Shown in pieces: positions 42,740 to 51,867 of a stretch of DNA of 64,000 bases. A program made the translations under genes and the position numbers. Under the pieces are notes generated by a model, which ran no database searches, was not told the DNA's origin, and saw nothing but the letters and a program-made list of their open reading frames with translations. Within the stretch, counting starts at the first letter, position 1. Each line of letters opens with the position of its first letter. The stretch comes from Herbaspirillum rubrisubalbicans (GTDB lineage Bacteria > Pseudomonadota > Gammaproteobacteria > Burkholderiales > Burkholderiaceae_D): NCBI RefSeq assembly GCF_003719195.1, contig NZ_CP024996.1, positions 558,001 through 622,000 of the forward strand, written 5' to 3'.

Positions 42740-43572
42740 AAGTGGTTTGTGACGTTCTCGGTGTGGCGCGCTCTGCAGTGGCAGTAAAACGAGCCCGGAG
42801 CCCGGAATGGCGAGATGGCCGCAGTGTTCGCAAAGTCGACGACAGCGGCTTGCTCGAAGAGATTGAACTGCATGTTGCGAGCTTGCCGAGCTATGGCTAT
42901 CGCCGCATCTGGGCTTTGCTGCGACGTAGCCGGGAATCTCTGGGCCAGGCGTGCGTGAACCATAAGCGGGTCTATCGCGTCATGCGAGAGCACGAGTTGC
43001 TGCTGCGCCGCCCTGGTGTGAGACGTGACAATCGACGCCACGATGGTCGCGTAGCGGTCAAGCAAAGTAATGCGCGCTGGTGTTCGGACGGCTTCGAATT
43101 CCGTTGCGATGACGGGTCTGCATTGCGAGTGACGTTTGCGCTGGATTGTTGTGACCGTGAGGCCATCAGCTGGGCGGCCACTACCGGTGGGCATAGCGGG
43201 GATGTCGTGCGCGACGTGATGCTGGCTGCCGTAGAGCAGCGGTTTGGGAGCACGCAGACTCCAGAGGTGATTGAATGGCTCAGCGACAACGGCTCTGCCT
43301 ACATCGACCATCGCACACGCAGCTTCGCGCGCGAGCTGGGACTGGAGCCCTTGACCACGCCCGTGCGCTCGCCACAGAGTAACGGCATGGCGGAGCGGTT
43401 CGTAAAAACGATGAAACATGATTACATCGCCTTCATGGACAAGCCCGATGTGCCCACGGCGCTCACACATCTGGCCTCTGCCTTCGAGCAATACAATGAG
43501 CACCATCCGCACAAGGCCCTGAAATACCGCTCGCCTCGCGAGTTCAGACGGGCTGCAGCATCACTAACTTAA
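42736..43572 (+). CDS. IS3-family transposase OrfB (DDE integrase)
   Basis: A 278-residue catalytic domain. The DDE triad is seen as [25 protein letters not shown] and [15 protein letters not shown]. The N-terminal HTH_21-like part ([15 protein letters not shown]) is also present. It can be made on its own from the overlapping ATG at 42736 or as an OrfAB fusion by -1 frameshifting at the A6 run at 42691-42696. The reading frame is intact. Confidence 0.96.
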   Translation: MKVVCDVLGVARSAVAVKRARSPEWRDGRSVRKVDDSGLLEEIELHVASLPSYGYRRIWALLRRSRESLGQACVNHKRVYRVMREHELLLRRPGVRRDNRRHDGRVAVKQSNARWCSDGFEFRCDDGSALRVTFALDCCDREAISWAATTGGHSGDVVRDVMLAAVEQRFGSTQTPEVIEWLSDNGSAYIDHRTRSFARELGLEPLTTPVRSPQSNGMAERFVKTMKHDYIAFMDKPDVPTALTHLASAFEQYNEHHPHKALKYRSPREFRRAAASLT

Positions 43573-43609
43573 CGATGTCTGAGTGTCCTGAATTGCGGGG
43601 GCAACTACA

Positions 43610-43614
43610 GTGTT
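43610..43614. repeat. IS target-site duplication, right copy (GTGTT)
   Basis: GTGTT directly right of the element, matching 42275-42279. Confidence 0.85.
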
Positions 43615-43689
43615 GTGTATCGTCATTCCGACGAAGCTGGTGCGACACCTTGTCTAGCCCAACCGTCTTCGTTTAAAATCCGGGCTTCT

Positions 43690-43856
43690 CTTTGGGGAGT
43701 AGCCAGCTTCCGGGTCATCCGGAAGAGCCCGTGTCAACATTCTCGGCAGCATCTGCCGTGGCGCGGGTAGCCATCCAGGTAGGCGAGACCATAGACGTAT
43801 CCTGCAGCCAGGCTGGGCGTGCAGGCACGTCCATGGACTTCGCCCGGCCAAGGAAC
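43690..43856 (+). ncRNA. yybP-ykoY manganese riboswitch
   Basis: The conserved blocks of the Mn2+-sensing yybP-ykoY riboswitch are present: TTTGGGGAGTAGC at the 5' side, GTGTCAACATTCTCGG in the loop region, GGCGAGACC at the Mn-binding internal loop, and CGCCCGGCCAAGG closing the P1 stem. The AAGGA at the 3' edge (43850-43854) is also the ribosome binding site of the next gene, so Mn binding probably frees it and turns translation on. Confidence 0.93.
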
Positions 43857-43863
43857 CCCGTTC

Positions 43864-44442
43864 ATGAATTTCCCCGCTCTCGTTCTCCTCGCGCTTGCGA
43901 TGTCCACTGACGCCTTTGCGGCAGCCATCGGCAAGGGCGCTGCCATGCAGAAGCCGCGCTTGCTGCAAGCCTTGCGCATCGGTCTGCTGTTCGGCGTGAT
44001 CGAAGCCATTACTCCTCTGATCGGCTGGTTCGCCGGTTCCGTGGCCTCCAAGTGGGTCGCCCAATGGGATCACTGGATCGCCTTCACCCTGTTGCTGGTG
44101 CTGGGTGCGCGCATGATCCATGAAGGTTGCAGCGACGACGATGAAGAAGACGCCGAAGCCGGCGCCCCCAAGCAATCGGTGGTGATGCTGGCCTTGACGG
44201 CTGTTGCCACCAGCATCGATGCCATGGCCGTGGGCGTGGGCCTGGCCTTCATCGACGTGAATATCCTGGAAGCGTCGCTGTTGATCGGTCTGGCCACCAC
44301 CACCATGGTGACCATTGGCGTGATGGTCGGACGCGTGTTGGGCCACCTCATCGGCAAGCGTGCCGAGATCATCGGTGGCGTGGTGTTGATTGGCGTGGGC
44401 GCGGCGATCCTGTATGAACACCTGACCCGCGTCGGCGGTTGA
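43864..44442 (+). CDS. mntP: manganese efflux pump MntP
   Basis: A 192-residue membrane protein that exports Mn2+ and prevents its toxic build-up. [16 protein letters not shown] and [16 protein letters not shown] are the two inverted family repeats with the conserved aspartates, and about six helices are present. The gap ([16 protein letters not shown]) is an acidic loop. The ATG at 43864 lies eight bases after AAGGA of the riboswitch. Direct control by the Mn riboswitch upstream supports the name. Confidence 0.96.
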   Translation: MNFPALVLLALAMSTDAFAAAIGKGAAMQKPRLLQALRIGLLFGVIEAITPLIGWFAGSVASKWVAQWDHWIAFTLLLVLGARMIHEGCSDDDEEDAEAGAPKQSVVMLALTAVATSIDAMAVGVGLAFIDVNILEASLLIGLATTTMVTIGVMVGRVLGHLIGKRAEIIGGVVLIGVGAAILYEHLTRVGG

Positions 44443-44509
44443 TCTGCGAAGTTCCACCCCAGCCTGGCGCGCCAGTGTGGCGCCTCAGGCTGAGCTTGCC
44501 TGCCAGATT

Positions 44510-44536
44510 TTATTAATATCTTCTAGATATTAATAA
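44510..44536. promoter_or_regulatory. AT-rich 11-bp palindrome upstream of ilvD
   Basis: TTATTAATATC at 44510-44520 pairs with GATATTAATAA at 44526-44536 around TTCTA, about 90 bases before the ilvD start. It has the look of an operator, not of a terminator, since it lacks GC. A smaller repeat GGAC-N5-GTCC follows around 44555. Confidence 0.55.
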
Positions 44537-44624
44537 GTATCGAATTATATATTGGACAAACAGTCCGCCCGAAGGCACTCTTGTGCTCCCTTTTTCCCTA
44601 AGCAGCCCTGAGGAGACACCCATC

Positions 44625-46487
44625 ATGCCGACCTATCGTTCCCACACCACCACCCAGGGCCGCAACATGGCCGGCGCACGCGCACTGTGGCGCGCCACTG
44701 GCATGAAGGATGGCGACTTCAACAAGCCCATCATTGCGGTGGTCAATTCCTTCACCCAGTTCGTGCCCGGCCACGTCCACCTGAAGGACCTGGGCCAACT
44801 GGTGGCACGCGAGATCGAGGCCGCCGGTGGCGTGGCCAAGGAATTCAACACCATCGCCGTGGACGATGGCATCGCCATGGGCCACGACGGCATGTTGTAC
44901 TCGCTGCCCTCGCGCGACCTGATCGCCGACTCGGTGGAATACATGGTCAATGCCCACTGTGCCGACGCCATGGTGTGCATCTCCAACTGCGACAAGATCA
45001 CCCCGGGCATGTTGATGGCCGCCATGCGCCTGAACATCCCCGTCATCTTCGTCTCCGGTGGTCCGATGGAAGCCGGCAAGGTCATCAAGACCGTCAACAC
45101 CGACAAGAAGATCATCAAGCTGGACCTGGTGGACGCCATGATCCAGGCCGGTGACCAGAATATCTCGGACGCCGATGTGGCCGAAGTGGAGCGCTCGGCC
45201 TGTCCCACCTGCGGTTCCTGCTCGGGCATGTTTACCGCCAACTCGATGAACTGCCTGACCGAAGTGCTGGGCCTGTCGCTGCCGGGCAATGGCACTATCG
45301 TCGCCACCCACGCCGACCGCAAGGAACTGTTCCTGCGCGCCGGTCGCCTGATCGTCGAACTGGCCAAGCGTCATTACGAAGAGGATGACTACACGATCCT
45401 GCCGCGTAACATCGCCACCAAGGAAACCTGGGAAAACGCCATGACCCTGGACGTCTCCATGGGCGGCTCCACCAATACCGTGCTGCACCTGCTGGCGGCA
45501 GCCCACGAAGCCAAGGTGGAATTCACCATGGCCGACATCGACCGCATCTCGCGCAAGGTACCTTGCCTGTGCAAGGTCGCACCGATGACCAACAAGTACC
45601 ACATCGAAGACGTGCACCGCGCCGGCGGCATCATCGCCATCCTGGGTGAACTGGCGCGCGCCGGTCTGCTCGACACTTCGCGTCCCACCGTGCACAGCAA
45701 GACTCTGGGCGAAGCCATCGAGAAATACGACATCCGCGTCACCAGCGATGCCGAGGTACACAAGTTGTTCCGCGCTGCCCCCGGTGGCGTGCCCACCCAG
45801 GTAGCCTTCTCCCAGCAGGAGCGTTTTGCCGACAGCGACCTGGACCGCGCCAACGGTTGCATCCGCGATCGCGAACACGCCTACTCGCAAGATGGCGGCC
45901 TGGCCGTCCTGTACGGCAACATCGCCGAGAAGGGTTGCATCGTCAAGACCGCGGGCGTGGATGAAAGCATCCTGAAATTCTCCGGTACTGCGCGCGTGTT
46001 CGAAAGCCAGGACGCCGCCGTGGAAGGTATCCTGGGTGACCAGGTCAAGGCTGGCGACGTGGTCATCGTGCGCTACGAAGGCCCCAAGGGCGGCCCCGGT
46101 ATGCAGGAAATGCTGTATCCCACCTCCTACATCAAGTCCAAGGGCCTGGGCAAGGCGTGCGCGCTGTTTACCGATGGCCGCTTCTCCGGTGGCTCCTCTG
46201 GCCTGGTGATCGGCCACGCCTCGCCGGAAGCCGCCGAAGGTGGCGCCATCGGCCTGGTGCAGGAAGGTGACCTGATCGACATCGACATCCCCAACCGCAG
46301 CATCAACCTGCGCGTGACGGCCGAAGAACTGGCCCAGCGCCGCGCCGCCATGGAAGCCCTGGGCGATGCCGCCTGGAAGCCGGCCAACCGCACCCGCGTG
46401 GTGTCGCAGGCATTGCAGGGTTATGCGGCGTTGACCACTTCGGCTGATCGGGGCGCGGTGCGTGATCTGTCGCAACTGAAGCGCTGA
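44625..46487 (+). CDS. ilvD: dihydroxy-acid dehydratase IlvD
   Basis: A 620-residue Fe-S dehydratase of branched-chain amino-acid and pantothenate synthesis (2,3-dihydroxy acids to 2-keto acids). [43 protein letters not shown] (cysteine ligand) and [20 protein letters not shown] (further cluster cysteines) and the C-terminal [18 protein letters not shown] are all present. The ATG follows GAGGAGA. The cysteine set fits the oxygen-sensitive 4Fe-4S type. A strong terminator follows. Confidence 0.97.
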   Translation: MPTYRSHTTTQGRNMAGARALWRATGMKDGDFNKPIIAVVNSFTQFVPGHVHLKDLGQLVAREIEAAGGVAKEFNTIAVDDGIAMGHDGMLYSLPSRDLIADSVEYMVNAHCADAMVCISNCDKITPGMLMAAMRLNIPVIFVSGGPMEAGKVIKTVNTDKKIIKLDLVDAMIQAGDQNISDADVAEVERSACPTCGSCSGMFTANSMNCLTEVLGLSLPGNGTIVATHADRKELFLRAGRLIVELAKRHYEEDDYTILPRNIATKETWENAMTLDVSMGGSTNTVLHLLAAAHEAKVEFTMADIDRISRKVPCLCKVAPMTNKYHIEDVHRAGGIIAILGELARAGLLDTSRPTVHSKTLGEAIEKYDIRVTSDAEVHKLFRAAPGGVPTQVAFSQQERFADSDLDRANGCIRDREHAYSQDGGLAVLYGNIAEKGCIVKTAGVDESILKFSGTARVFESQDAAVEGILGDQVKAGDVVIVRYEGPKGGPGMQEMLYPTSYIKSKGLGKACALFTDGRFSGGSSGLVIGHASPEAAEGGAIGLVQEGDLIDIDIPNRSINLRVTAEELAQRRAAMEALGDAAWKPANRTRVVSQALQGYAALTTSADRGAVRDLSQLKR

Positions 46488-46512
46488 TCATCCTCGTTCG
46501 TGCGGTAAAAGA

Positions 46513-46544
46513 AAAAACCGCCAGGTGCAAGCCTGGCGGTTTTT
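46513..46544. terminator. bidirectional rho-independent terminator
   Basis: AAAAACCGCCAGG at 46513-46525 pairs with CCTGGCGGTTTTT at 46532-46544, giving a GC stem with T5 on both strands, between converging ilvD and the AI-2E family gene. Confidence 0.9.
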
Positions 46545-46563
46545 CATGGCCGAGATCTGATCC

Positions 46564-48447
46564 TCAGGCCTTGATCGCCGGCTGCATATGCGTTGAAGCA
46601 AACGCCAATCCTTCCTCGAAGGACGACAGCACCATGTCCACCTGCTCCTTGACGGTAGCAGCTTCCACCTCTTCATTGAAGAACGATGGTCGGATCGTCA
46701 CCAGCAAAGCCTGTGGCAGGTTCTCGCGCAACAGCCGGACGCCCTCCAGCCAGGTCACCAGATGCTCGCGCACCGGATAGACCAGGAACACGATGGATAC
46801 CAGTTCAGCCTTGCTGTTGTCGGGCTGCTCCGCTTCCGGCTGGTCCAGCGTGATGCCGCGCGCATCGATGCCGCTCACGCGCAGGGAATGGACCAGCAAT
46901 TCCGAGAGCAGGTCATCGCGCTCATCGCTTAAGCCGGCGCACAGCACCACTGAGCCCTGTGGCACGTCCAGCGAGCCTTGCCAGCGGCCCAGGCGGGCCA
47001 GGCGCAACTGGCGCAGGTGGGCGCCGATACTGCTGTTGAGCAAGGGCACCTCGCGCCGGCGACGCAGACTGCGCGGCGTGCCTGGGCTTTGCGTGAGCAC
47101 TTCGGTCAGTTGTGAGATCGAGCGTAGCAAGCGTTCCTGTTGGGCCCCTTCAATGCGGCCATGGCGCAGGTCCAGCGCGGCCAGGGCCAGGCCGGGCAGC
47201 AGAATCTGGTCGCAATACTTGGCGAAGCTCTGCTTTTGCAGGTGGGCGCGGGCGTGGCGAATGATGGCATCCGATTCGCCGGCCAGCGCGCGCTGGTAGA
47301 AGCGTTCGGCGTGGCTCATGTCGGGGGCTTCACCCAGCAGGATGGTAATCGGCTCCAAGGCCGCCACGTGACGTCCGGCCACCACCAGGCACAGAGTGAG
47401 CGGGGTCGACAGCAACAGGCCGATCGGGCCCCACAGGCTGCCCCAGAACAGCGCCGAGACGATCACCGCCAGCGGCGAGAGGCCGGAGCTGTGACCATAG
47501 ATGCGCGGCTCGACGAAGTTGGAGACGATCACTTCCAGCCCCACATAGAAGGCCAGGAAGGATAGCGCCAGCCACCAGCCCGGATCGATGGCGGCGATGA
47601 ACACCGAAATCATCAAGCCCGAGGCCAGCGCGCCGAGGTAGGGTACGAAGCGCAACACCCCGGCCAGCGTCCCCCACAGCACCGCGTGCGGCACCCCGCC
47701 TGCAGCCAGCACGATACCCATGGTCAGGCCGAACACCAGGTTGACCACGAACTGCGAAAAGAAGAAACGCGATACCCCTTCGGCGGCATCGCCCAGCGCC
47801 TGCATGGTGCGGCTCATCTCGGTCAAGCCCGCCAGCCGGATCAGCCGTTCGCGCAGGGATTCCTGTTCCAGCAGGATGAACACCAGCAGCACCAGCACGA
47901 TGCCGGCTTGGCCGATCGGCCCCCAGGCCAGGGCGAACAGGCGTCGCAGGGCGCCGCGCACCGACATGCGGGTATCTGCTTCCGGGGTGGCCGCAGCGGG
48001 TGCGGCAGCGCTGGCGGCACGACTATTTTTCTTGCCGTTGCGCGTGGGCTCCGCCATCGGCTGCGGGATCACCGCCGTCAGTTGGGCTTCCAGCCGGGCG
48101 AAGGGACGCTCGGTCATGGCGCGCACGCTCTCGACTTTTTCCTGGATGGCATCGCGGTATTGCGGCAGGTCGCTGGTCACACTGACCAGTTGGAAGGTCA
48201 GTACCACCGCCAGCGCCACCAGGCAACCGCCCACCAACAGCACCGAGACCATGGCCGCGGCGGCACGGTTCAAGCCCAGGGCATCGAGTTTCCTGACCAG
48301 GGGCAGGATGATCAGGCTGGCAATGCCAGCCACCGCCAGCGGCGCCAGGATCTCGCGGCCGAAGTACAACATGCCCAGCACCACGGCAGCCCCTAGCAAG
48401 GTGGCGGAGCTCAGGCGCGAGAAAGCGGAAGTCTTGAGGTTTTGCAT
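46564..48447 (-). CDS. AI-2E (PerM/TqsA) family transporter with long cytosolic tail
   Basis: A 627-residue membrane protein. The first 400 residues carry about eight helices and the family motifs (VVLGMLYFGREILAPLAVAG, GVLRFVPYLGALASGLMISV, FVEPRIYGHSSGLSPLAVIV). A low-complexity insert rich in A and P (KKNSRAASAAAPAAATPE) lies at about 140-160. The last 230 residues form an extra cytosolic domain with Rossmann-like strand motifs (VVLCAGLSDERDDLLSELL, ALLVTIRPSF), slightly like a B12-binding fold but with no DxHxxG. The substrate is unknown; the family name does not prove AI-2 export. Confidence 0.88.
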   Translation of the reverse strand: MQNLKTSAFSRLSSATLLGAAVVLGMLYFGREILAPLAVAGIASLIILPLVRKLDALGLNRAAAAMVSVLLVGGCLVALAVVLTFQLVSVTSDLPQYRDAIQEKVESVRAMTERPFARLEAQLTAVIPQPMAEPTRNGKKNSRAASAAAPAAATPEADTRMSVRGALRRLFALAWGPIGQAGIVLVLLVFILLEQESLRERLIRLAGLTEMSRTMQALGDAAEGVSRFFFSQFVVNLVFGLTMGIVLAAGGVPHAVLWGTLAGVLRFVPYLGALASGLMISVFIAAIDPGWWLALSFLAFYVGLEVIVSNFVEPRIYGHSSGLSPLAVIVSALFWGSLWGPIGLLLSTPLTLCLVVAGRHVAALEPITILLGEAPDMSHAERFYQRALAGESDAIIRHARAHLQKQSFAKYCDQILLPGLALAALDLRHGRIEGAQQERLLRSISQLTEVLTQSPGTPRSLRRRREVPLLNSSIGAHLRQLRLARLGRWQGSLDVPQGSVVLCAGLSDERDDLLSELLVHSLRVSGIDARGITLDQPEAEQPDNSKAELVSIVFLVYPVREHLVTWLEGVRLLRENLPQALLVTIRPSFFNEEVEAATVKEQVDMVLSSFEEGLAFASTHMQPAIKA

Positions 48448-48590
48448 GGTGTGGATGGGAGAGACGACAGCAGCGGCGGGAATGCAGCGCGAGTATAGCC
48501 GTTGGCTCTGCAGTGCGCTCGCCCTGCTTGGAGGTTTTCTTCACCATGGCAATGTCGGGCAGGCCTGGCGCGGCTTGTGCACGGGCAGGT

Positions 48591-48983
48591 TCAGTGGATT
48601 ACTTCATATAACTCCAGCGGAAGCCCATCCGGGTCGGCAAAGAAGGTGAAACGCCGACCGGTGTATTCATCGATGCGGATTTCTTCCACGGCCACGCCTT
48701 GCGCTTCCAGTTCGGCCTTGCTGACCGCCACATCGGCCACCGCGAAGGACAGGTGGCGCAGGCCGCAGGCTTCCGGGCGCGAGGGGCGAGCCGGTGGGTT
48801 GGGGAAGGAGAACAGTTCGATCTGGGTGCCATCGGGCAAGCCCAGGTCCAGCTTCCAGGAGTCGCGCGCCTGACGGTAATGCTCGGCGATCACGCGCAGG
48901 CCCAGCAGGTCCACGTAGAAGGCCTTGGAGATGGCATAGTCGGAACAGATGATGGCGACGTGGTGAGTGCCTTGCAGTTGCAT
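48591..48983 (-). CDS. VOC-family lactoylglutathione lyase-like protein (GloA2/YaeR type)
   Basis: A 130-residue VOC protein. THHVAIICSDYAISKAFYVD, GLRHLSFAVADV and FFADPDGLPLELYE are the motifs of the SMU1112c/YaeR group, with metal-ligand positions His7, Glu (IELFSF), His (LRHLS) and Glu (LELYE) all seen. It probably acts on small aldehyde or thiol adducts. Single gene next to a LysR regulator on the same strand. Confidence 0.9.
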   Translation of the reverse strand: MQLQGTHHVAIICSDYAISKAFYVDLLGLRVIAEHYRQARDSWKLDLGLPDGTQIELFSFPNPPARPSRPEACGLRHLSFAVADVAVSKAELEAQGVAVEEIRIDEYTGRRFTFFADPDGLPLELYEVIH

Positions 48984-49012
48984 GGGAGACTTTCAGAGAA
49001 TTGCCATGTGGA

Positions 49013-49954
49013 TCAGCCCTTGGCCCCGCGCCGCGCCAGGGTGGCGCAGACTGCGCGCACCTTGTCGCGCAGCCAGCGATGGGCCGGGTCCAGTTCGACC
49101 CGTGGGTGCCACATCAGCGACACGATGATGGGTTCGGTCACCACCGGCAGTTCGAACCGGTGGATGCCGGAGGCACTGCCATCGGTGCGCGGTGCGCCAG
49201 CCGTGGTCAGGAAGGAAGAAGGCACGATGGTCACCAGATCGGAGGCGCGCACGATGGCCAGTGCGCCGGGATAGCTGGGCACCACCGCCACCACCTTGCG
49301 CGTGAGGCCGCGTTCGGCCAGCGCCGCATCGAGCGGGCTGCTGGTGTCGCCGCGCGGCGAGGCGCTGACGTGTTGGCAGGCGCAGTAGCGCTCGGCAGTC
49401 ACGCGCCGTAGCGACGCCAGCGGATGACCGATGCGCACCGCGCCGACGAAGCGGTCGCGAAACAGGGTTTGCAAGCGCACCTCGGGCCCCATCTCGTTGG
49501 CCATGCCGATTTCCAGATCGGCACTGCCTTCGCGCAACGGCAGCGGGCTGCGTTCCACCTTGGGCGCGAAGCGCAGCCGCACCAGCGGCGCTTCGGTGGT
49601 CACGGCGTCAATGAGGGCGGCACCGCAGGCTTCGATGAAACCTTCATTGGCGCGCAGAGTGAAGTCACGTTCCAGTCGTGCCAGGTCCAGTTCGGGAACC
49701 GACGGGCGCAAGACCGAGCGGGCTTCATGCACCACATTGCGCACTCGCTCGCGCAGCGCTTCGGCACAGGGTGTGAGCACCATCTGCCGGCCTGCCCGCA
49801 CCAGCAATGGGTCGCCGGTAGCCTGGCGCAAGCGGGTCAGCGTGCGGCTCATGGCCGAGGCACTCAAGCCCAGGCGGCGCGCGGCACCGGCCACGCTGGC
49901 TTGGGCGATGAGGGCATCCAGTGCGATAAGCAGGTTGAGGTCGGTGGGGATCAT
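49013..49954 (-). CDS. LysR-family transcriptional regulator (NodD/PcaQ-like)
   Basis: A 313-residue regulator with an N-terminal winged helix (LNLLIALDALIAQASVAGAA, LSASAMSRTLTRLRQATGDP) of the branch with short first helix used by NodD-like LTTRs, and a C-terminal effector domain. It is divergent from an MFS exporter gene (126 bases between starts), its likely target; the VOC gene downstream may be co-transcribed. Confidence 0.92.
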   Translation of the reverse strand: MIPTDLNLLIALDALIAQASVAGAARRLGLSASAMSRTLTRLRQATGDPLLVRAGRQMVLTPCAEALRERVRNVVHEARSVLRPSVPELDLARLERDFTLRANEGFIEACGAALIDAVTTEAPLVRLRFAPKVERSPLPLREGSADLEIGMANEMGPEVRLQTLFRDRFVGAVRIGHPLASLRRVTAERYCACQHVSASPRGDTSSPLDAALAERGLTRKVVAVVPSYPGALAIVRASDLVTIVPSSFLTTAGAPRTDGSASGIHRFELPVVTEPIIVSLMWHPRVELDPAHRWLRDKVRAVCATLARRGAKG

Positions 49955-50080
49955 GACGGCATCCTAGCATGGGTCGTCAGACATGGCGTCGTATGCAATG
50001 ATCCAATGCAAGCCATGCGTCTTCCGCCTTGTCTTGTGGCTGGCTATAGTGAAGTCCTGATCCCATCTTCTGCACTCACC

Positions 50081-51535
50081 ATGGAACTCTTTTCCGACCT
50101 GCCCGGCGATGAAGGCTTGCCGGGCCAACAGCGTCGCCGCGCCATGCTGGCCGTGATGACGGCCACCACTATGGCGGTGTTTGACGGCACCATCATCAAC
50201 GTCGCCCTGCCACAGATCAGCTTGGCGCTGCATACCTCGGCCGCCGCCTCGGTGTGGGTGGCCAATGCCTACCTGTTGGCCACCGCCATGACGCTGGCGG
50301 TGTTTGCCGCACTGTCGTCGCGGCTGGGTTTTCGTACCCAATTCACGGCCGGACTGGCGGTGTTCACGCTGGCCTCGCTGGGTTGCGCACTGTCGCGCTC
50401 GGTCGAGTGGCTCATCGCCATGCGCGTATTGCAGGGACTGGGTGGCGCGGCCATGCTCAGCATTGCCCCGGCCATCCACCGCACGGTCTTTCCCAATCGC
50501 CTGCTGGGCCGCATCCTCGGCCTGAACGCGGTGCTGGTGGCGGCCGGCACGGCGGTGGGGCCGGTGCTGGGCGGCACCTTGCTGGCCGCATTGAGCTGGG
50601 AGTGGATCTTTCTGATCAACCTGCCCTTGGGTATGGTGGGCGTGCTGCTGGCGTGGAGTGCCATTCCCGAGACTCGCAAGCCTGCCCGTGCGCGCTTCGA
50701 CATCGCTGGCGCCTGTTGGTCGGCGCTGGCCATGGGAGCGCTCATCATGGCCGCCGATACCTGTGCGCGCCTGGCCGAACCCGGCCAGGGTACCCAGGCG
50801 ACACTGCAGGCCGCTGCCTATGCCTTGGTGGCGCTACTGGCCGCGCTGGCCTTCGTGCGGGGGCAGCGTCGCGCCCCCGAGCCCCTGTTGCCGCTGGACA
50901 TCTTTGCCAATGCACGCTTCTCGCTGGCTGCGCTGACCTCGCTGGTGTCCTTCGTGGGCCAGGGCATCGCCTTCGTGGCCTTGCCCTTCCTGTTCCAGAA
51001 TGGCTATGGCTACAGCGCCTTTGAATCGGCTGCATTGTTTACTCCGTGGCCGCTGGGCATTGTCCTGGTAGCGCCCCATGCCGGCCGCCTGGCCGACCGC
51101 CATTCGCCGGCGCTGCTGTCCAGCCTGGGCCTGGCGCTCTTTACGGTCGGGCTGGCCTTACTGGCGCTACTGCCCGCGCACGCCCAGGCCTGGGACATCG
51201 GCTGGCGTGCGTTGGTGTGCGGCATGGGTTTTGGTTTCTTCCAGAGTCCCAACAATCGCGAGATGCTCGGCAATGTCTCGCGCGAGCGCAGCGGTAATGC
51301 TTCGGGCGTGTTGGCCATCATGCGTACTTTCGGCCAGTGCCTGGGCGCGGCACTGCTGGGCATGATCCTGGCGATCTACACTGCTCATGCCGTGGAGCAA
51401 GGTAGCTTGCAGATGAGTGCGCTTGAGGATGGCGAGGCGATTCGTGTCGCCTTGTGGGTCGCCACGGCAGCCACCGCGCTGGCCACCGCAGTGAGTGCCA
51501 GCCGTCTGCGGCGCCAGGCGCAATCGCCCGCCTGA
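50081..51535 (+). CDS. MFS transporter, DHA2 family (14-helix drug exporter)
   Basis: A 484-residue membrane protein with about 14 helices. TATTMAVFDGTIINVALPQI is motif D1 of the DHA2 branch, RVLQGLGGAAMLSIAPAI motif A/B region, and NAVLVAAGTAVGPVLGGTLL motif C (antiporter). It should export toxic compounds with protons. The ATG follows a poor binding site. The upstream open frame belongs to antisense reading of the LysR gene. Divergent from that LysR gene. Confidence 0.92.
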   Translation: MELFSDLPGDEGLPGQQRRRAMLAVMTATTMAVFDGTIINVALPQISLALHTSAAASVWVANAYLLATAMTLAVFAALSSRLGFRTQFTAGLAVFTLASLGCALSRSVEWLIAMRVLQGLGGAAMLSIAPAIHRTVFPNRLLGRILGLNAVLVAAGTAVGPVLGGTLLAALSWEWIFLINLPLGMVGVLLAWSAIPETRKPARARFDIAGACWSALAMGALIMAADTCARLAEPGQGTQATLQAAAYALVALLAALAFVRGQRRAPEPLLPLDIFANARFSLAALTSLVSFVGQGIAFVALPFLFQNGYGYSAFESAALFTPWPLGIVLVAPHAGRLADRHSPALLSSLGLALFTVGLALLALLPAHAQAWDIGWRALVCGMGFGFFQSPNNREMLGNVSRERSGNASGVLAIMRTFGQCLGAALLGMILAIYTAHAVEQGSLQMSALEDGEAIRVALWVATAATALATAVSASRLRRQAQSPA

Positions 51536-51867
51536 TGAGCTTTTACGGGCCACGGTGCAGAAAACGTCACGCTGCTCTGCAGCGATGGTCAACACTGAAA
51601 TGTACGTAGTGAGGTAACTTTTTTAGAGACCGGTTAAATCCTCGTTGATCCACGCTTTGCGCTTTCCCGTGAGCGCTTAGACTGGCCTTTGCTTGCCGGT
51701 GCGCCGACTGCCACGGATGTTCATCACAACCATAATAGCGACCATCCCCCGTCCGCCCGATTCAAGCAGACAGGCTCGGCAGTTCATCTTCGCGCAAGCT
51801 CCTTCAAACTTTCCCTCAGCCAGCTACTAGACCGGTCAGGGGATATTACATAGGGGGTCAAATCATC
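51536..51867. promoter_or_regulatory. leader region of chemoreceptor gene
   Basis: About 330 bases with no convincing gene. The promoter of the chemoreceptor should be here; I see no full sigma-28 motif. Confidence 0.35.

Larger units (their letters stand above)
42280..43609 (+). mobile_element. intact IS3-family element, IS2 group, 1330 bp
   Basis: The left end TGGAATAGCCCC and the reverse complement of the right end TGTAGTTGCCCC are imperfect inverted repeats; both continue with AAT and CAGGACAC. The element carries orfA and orfB with a -1 frameshift site and is flanked by a 5-bp direct repeat GTGTT, the duplication size expected of IS2. All key features are present, so it may be active. 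It inserted just after the membrane-protein gene. Confidence 0.93.

Noticed and set aside
41800..43512. 570-codon minus-strand frame over the membrane gene and the IS
   Set aside because: Crosses the IS end and is antisense to both transposase frames; no family likeness.
42234..43620. GTGTTGTGTAT repeated at 42234 and 43610 as a possible longer duplication around the IS
   Set aside because: The left copy lies 35 bases outside the inverted repeat; the adjacent 5-bp GTGTT pair fits IS2-group elements better.
44598..46475. 625-codon minus-strand frame opposite ilvD
   Set aside because: Antisense shadow; ilvD has all family motifs on the other strand.
49424..51535. 703-codon open frame leading into the MFS gene
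   Set aside because: The first 219 codons are antisense to the LysR gene at 49013-49954; the MFS protein starts at 50081.
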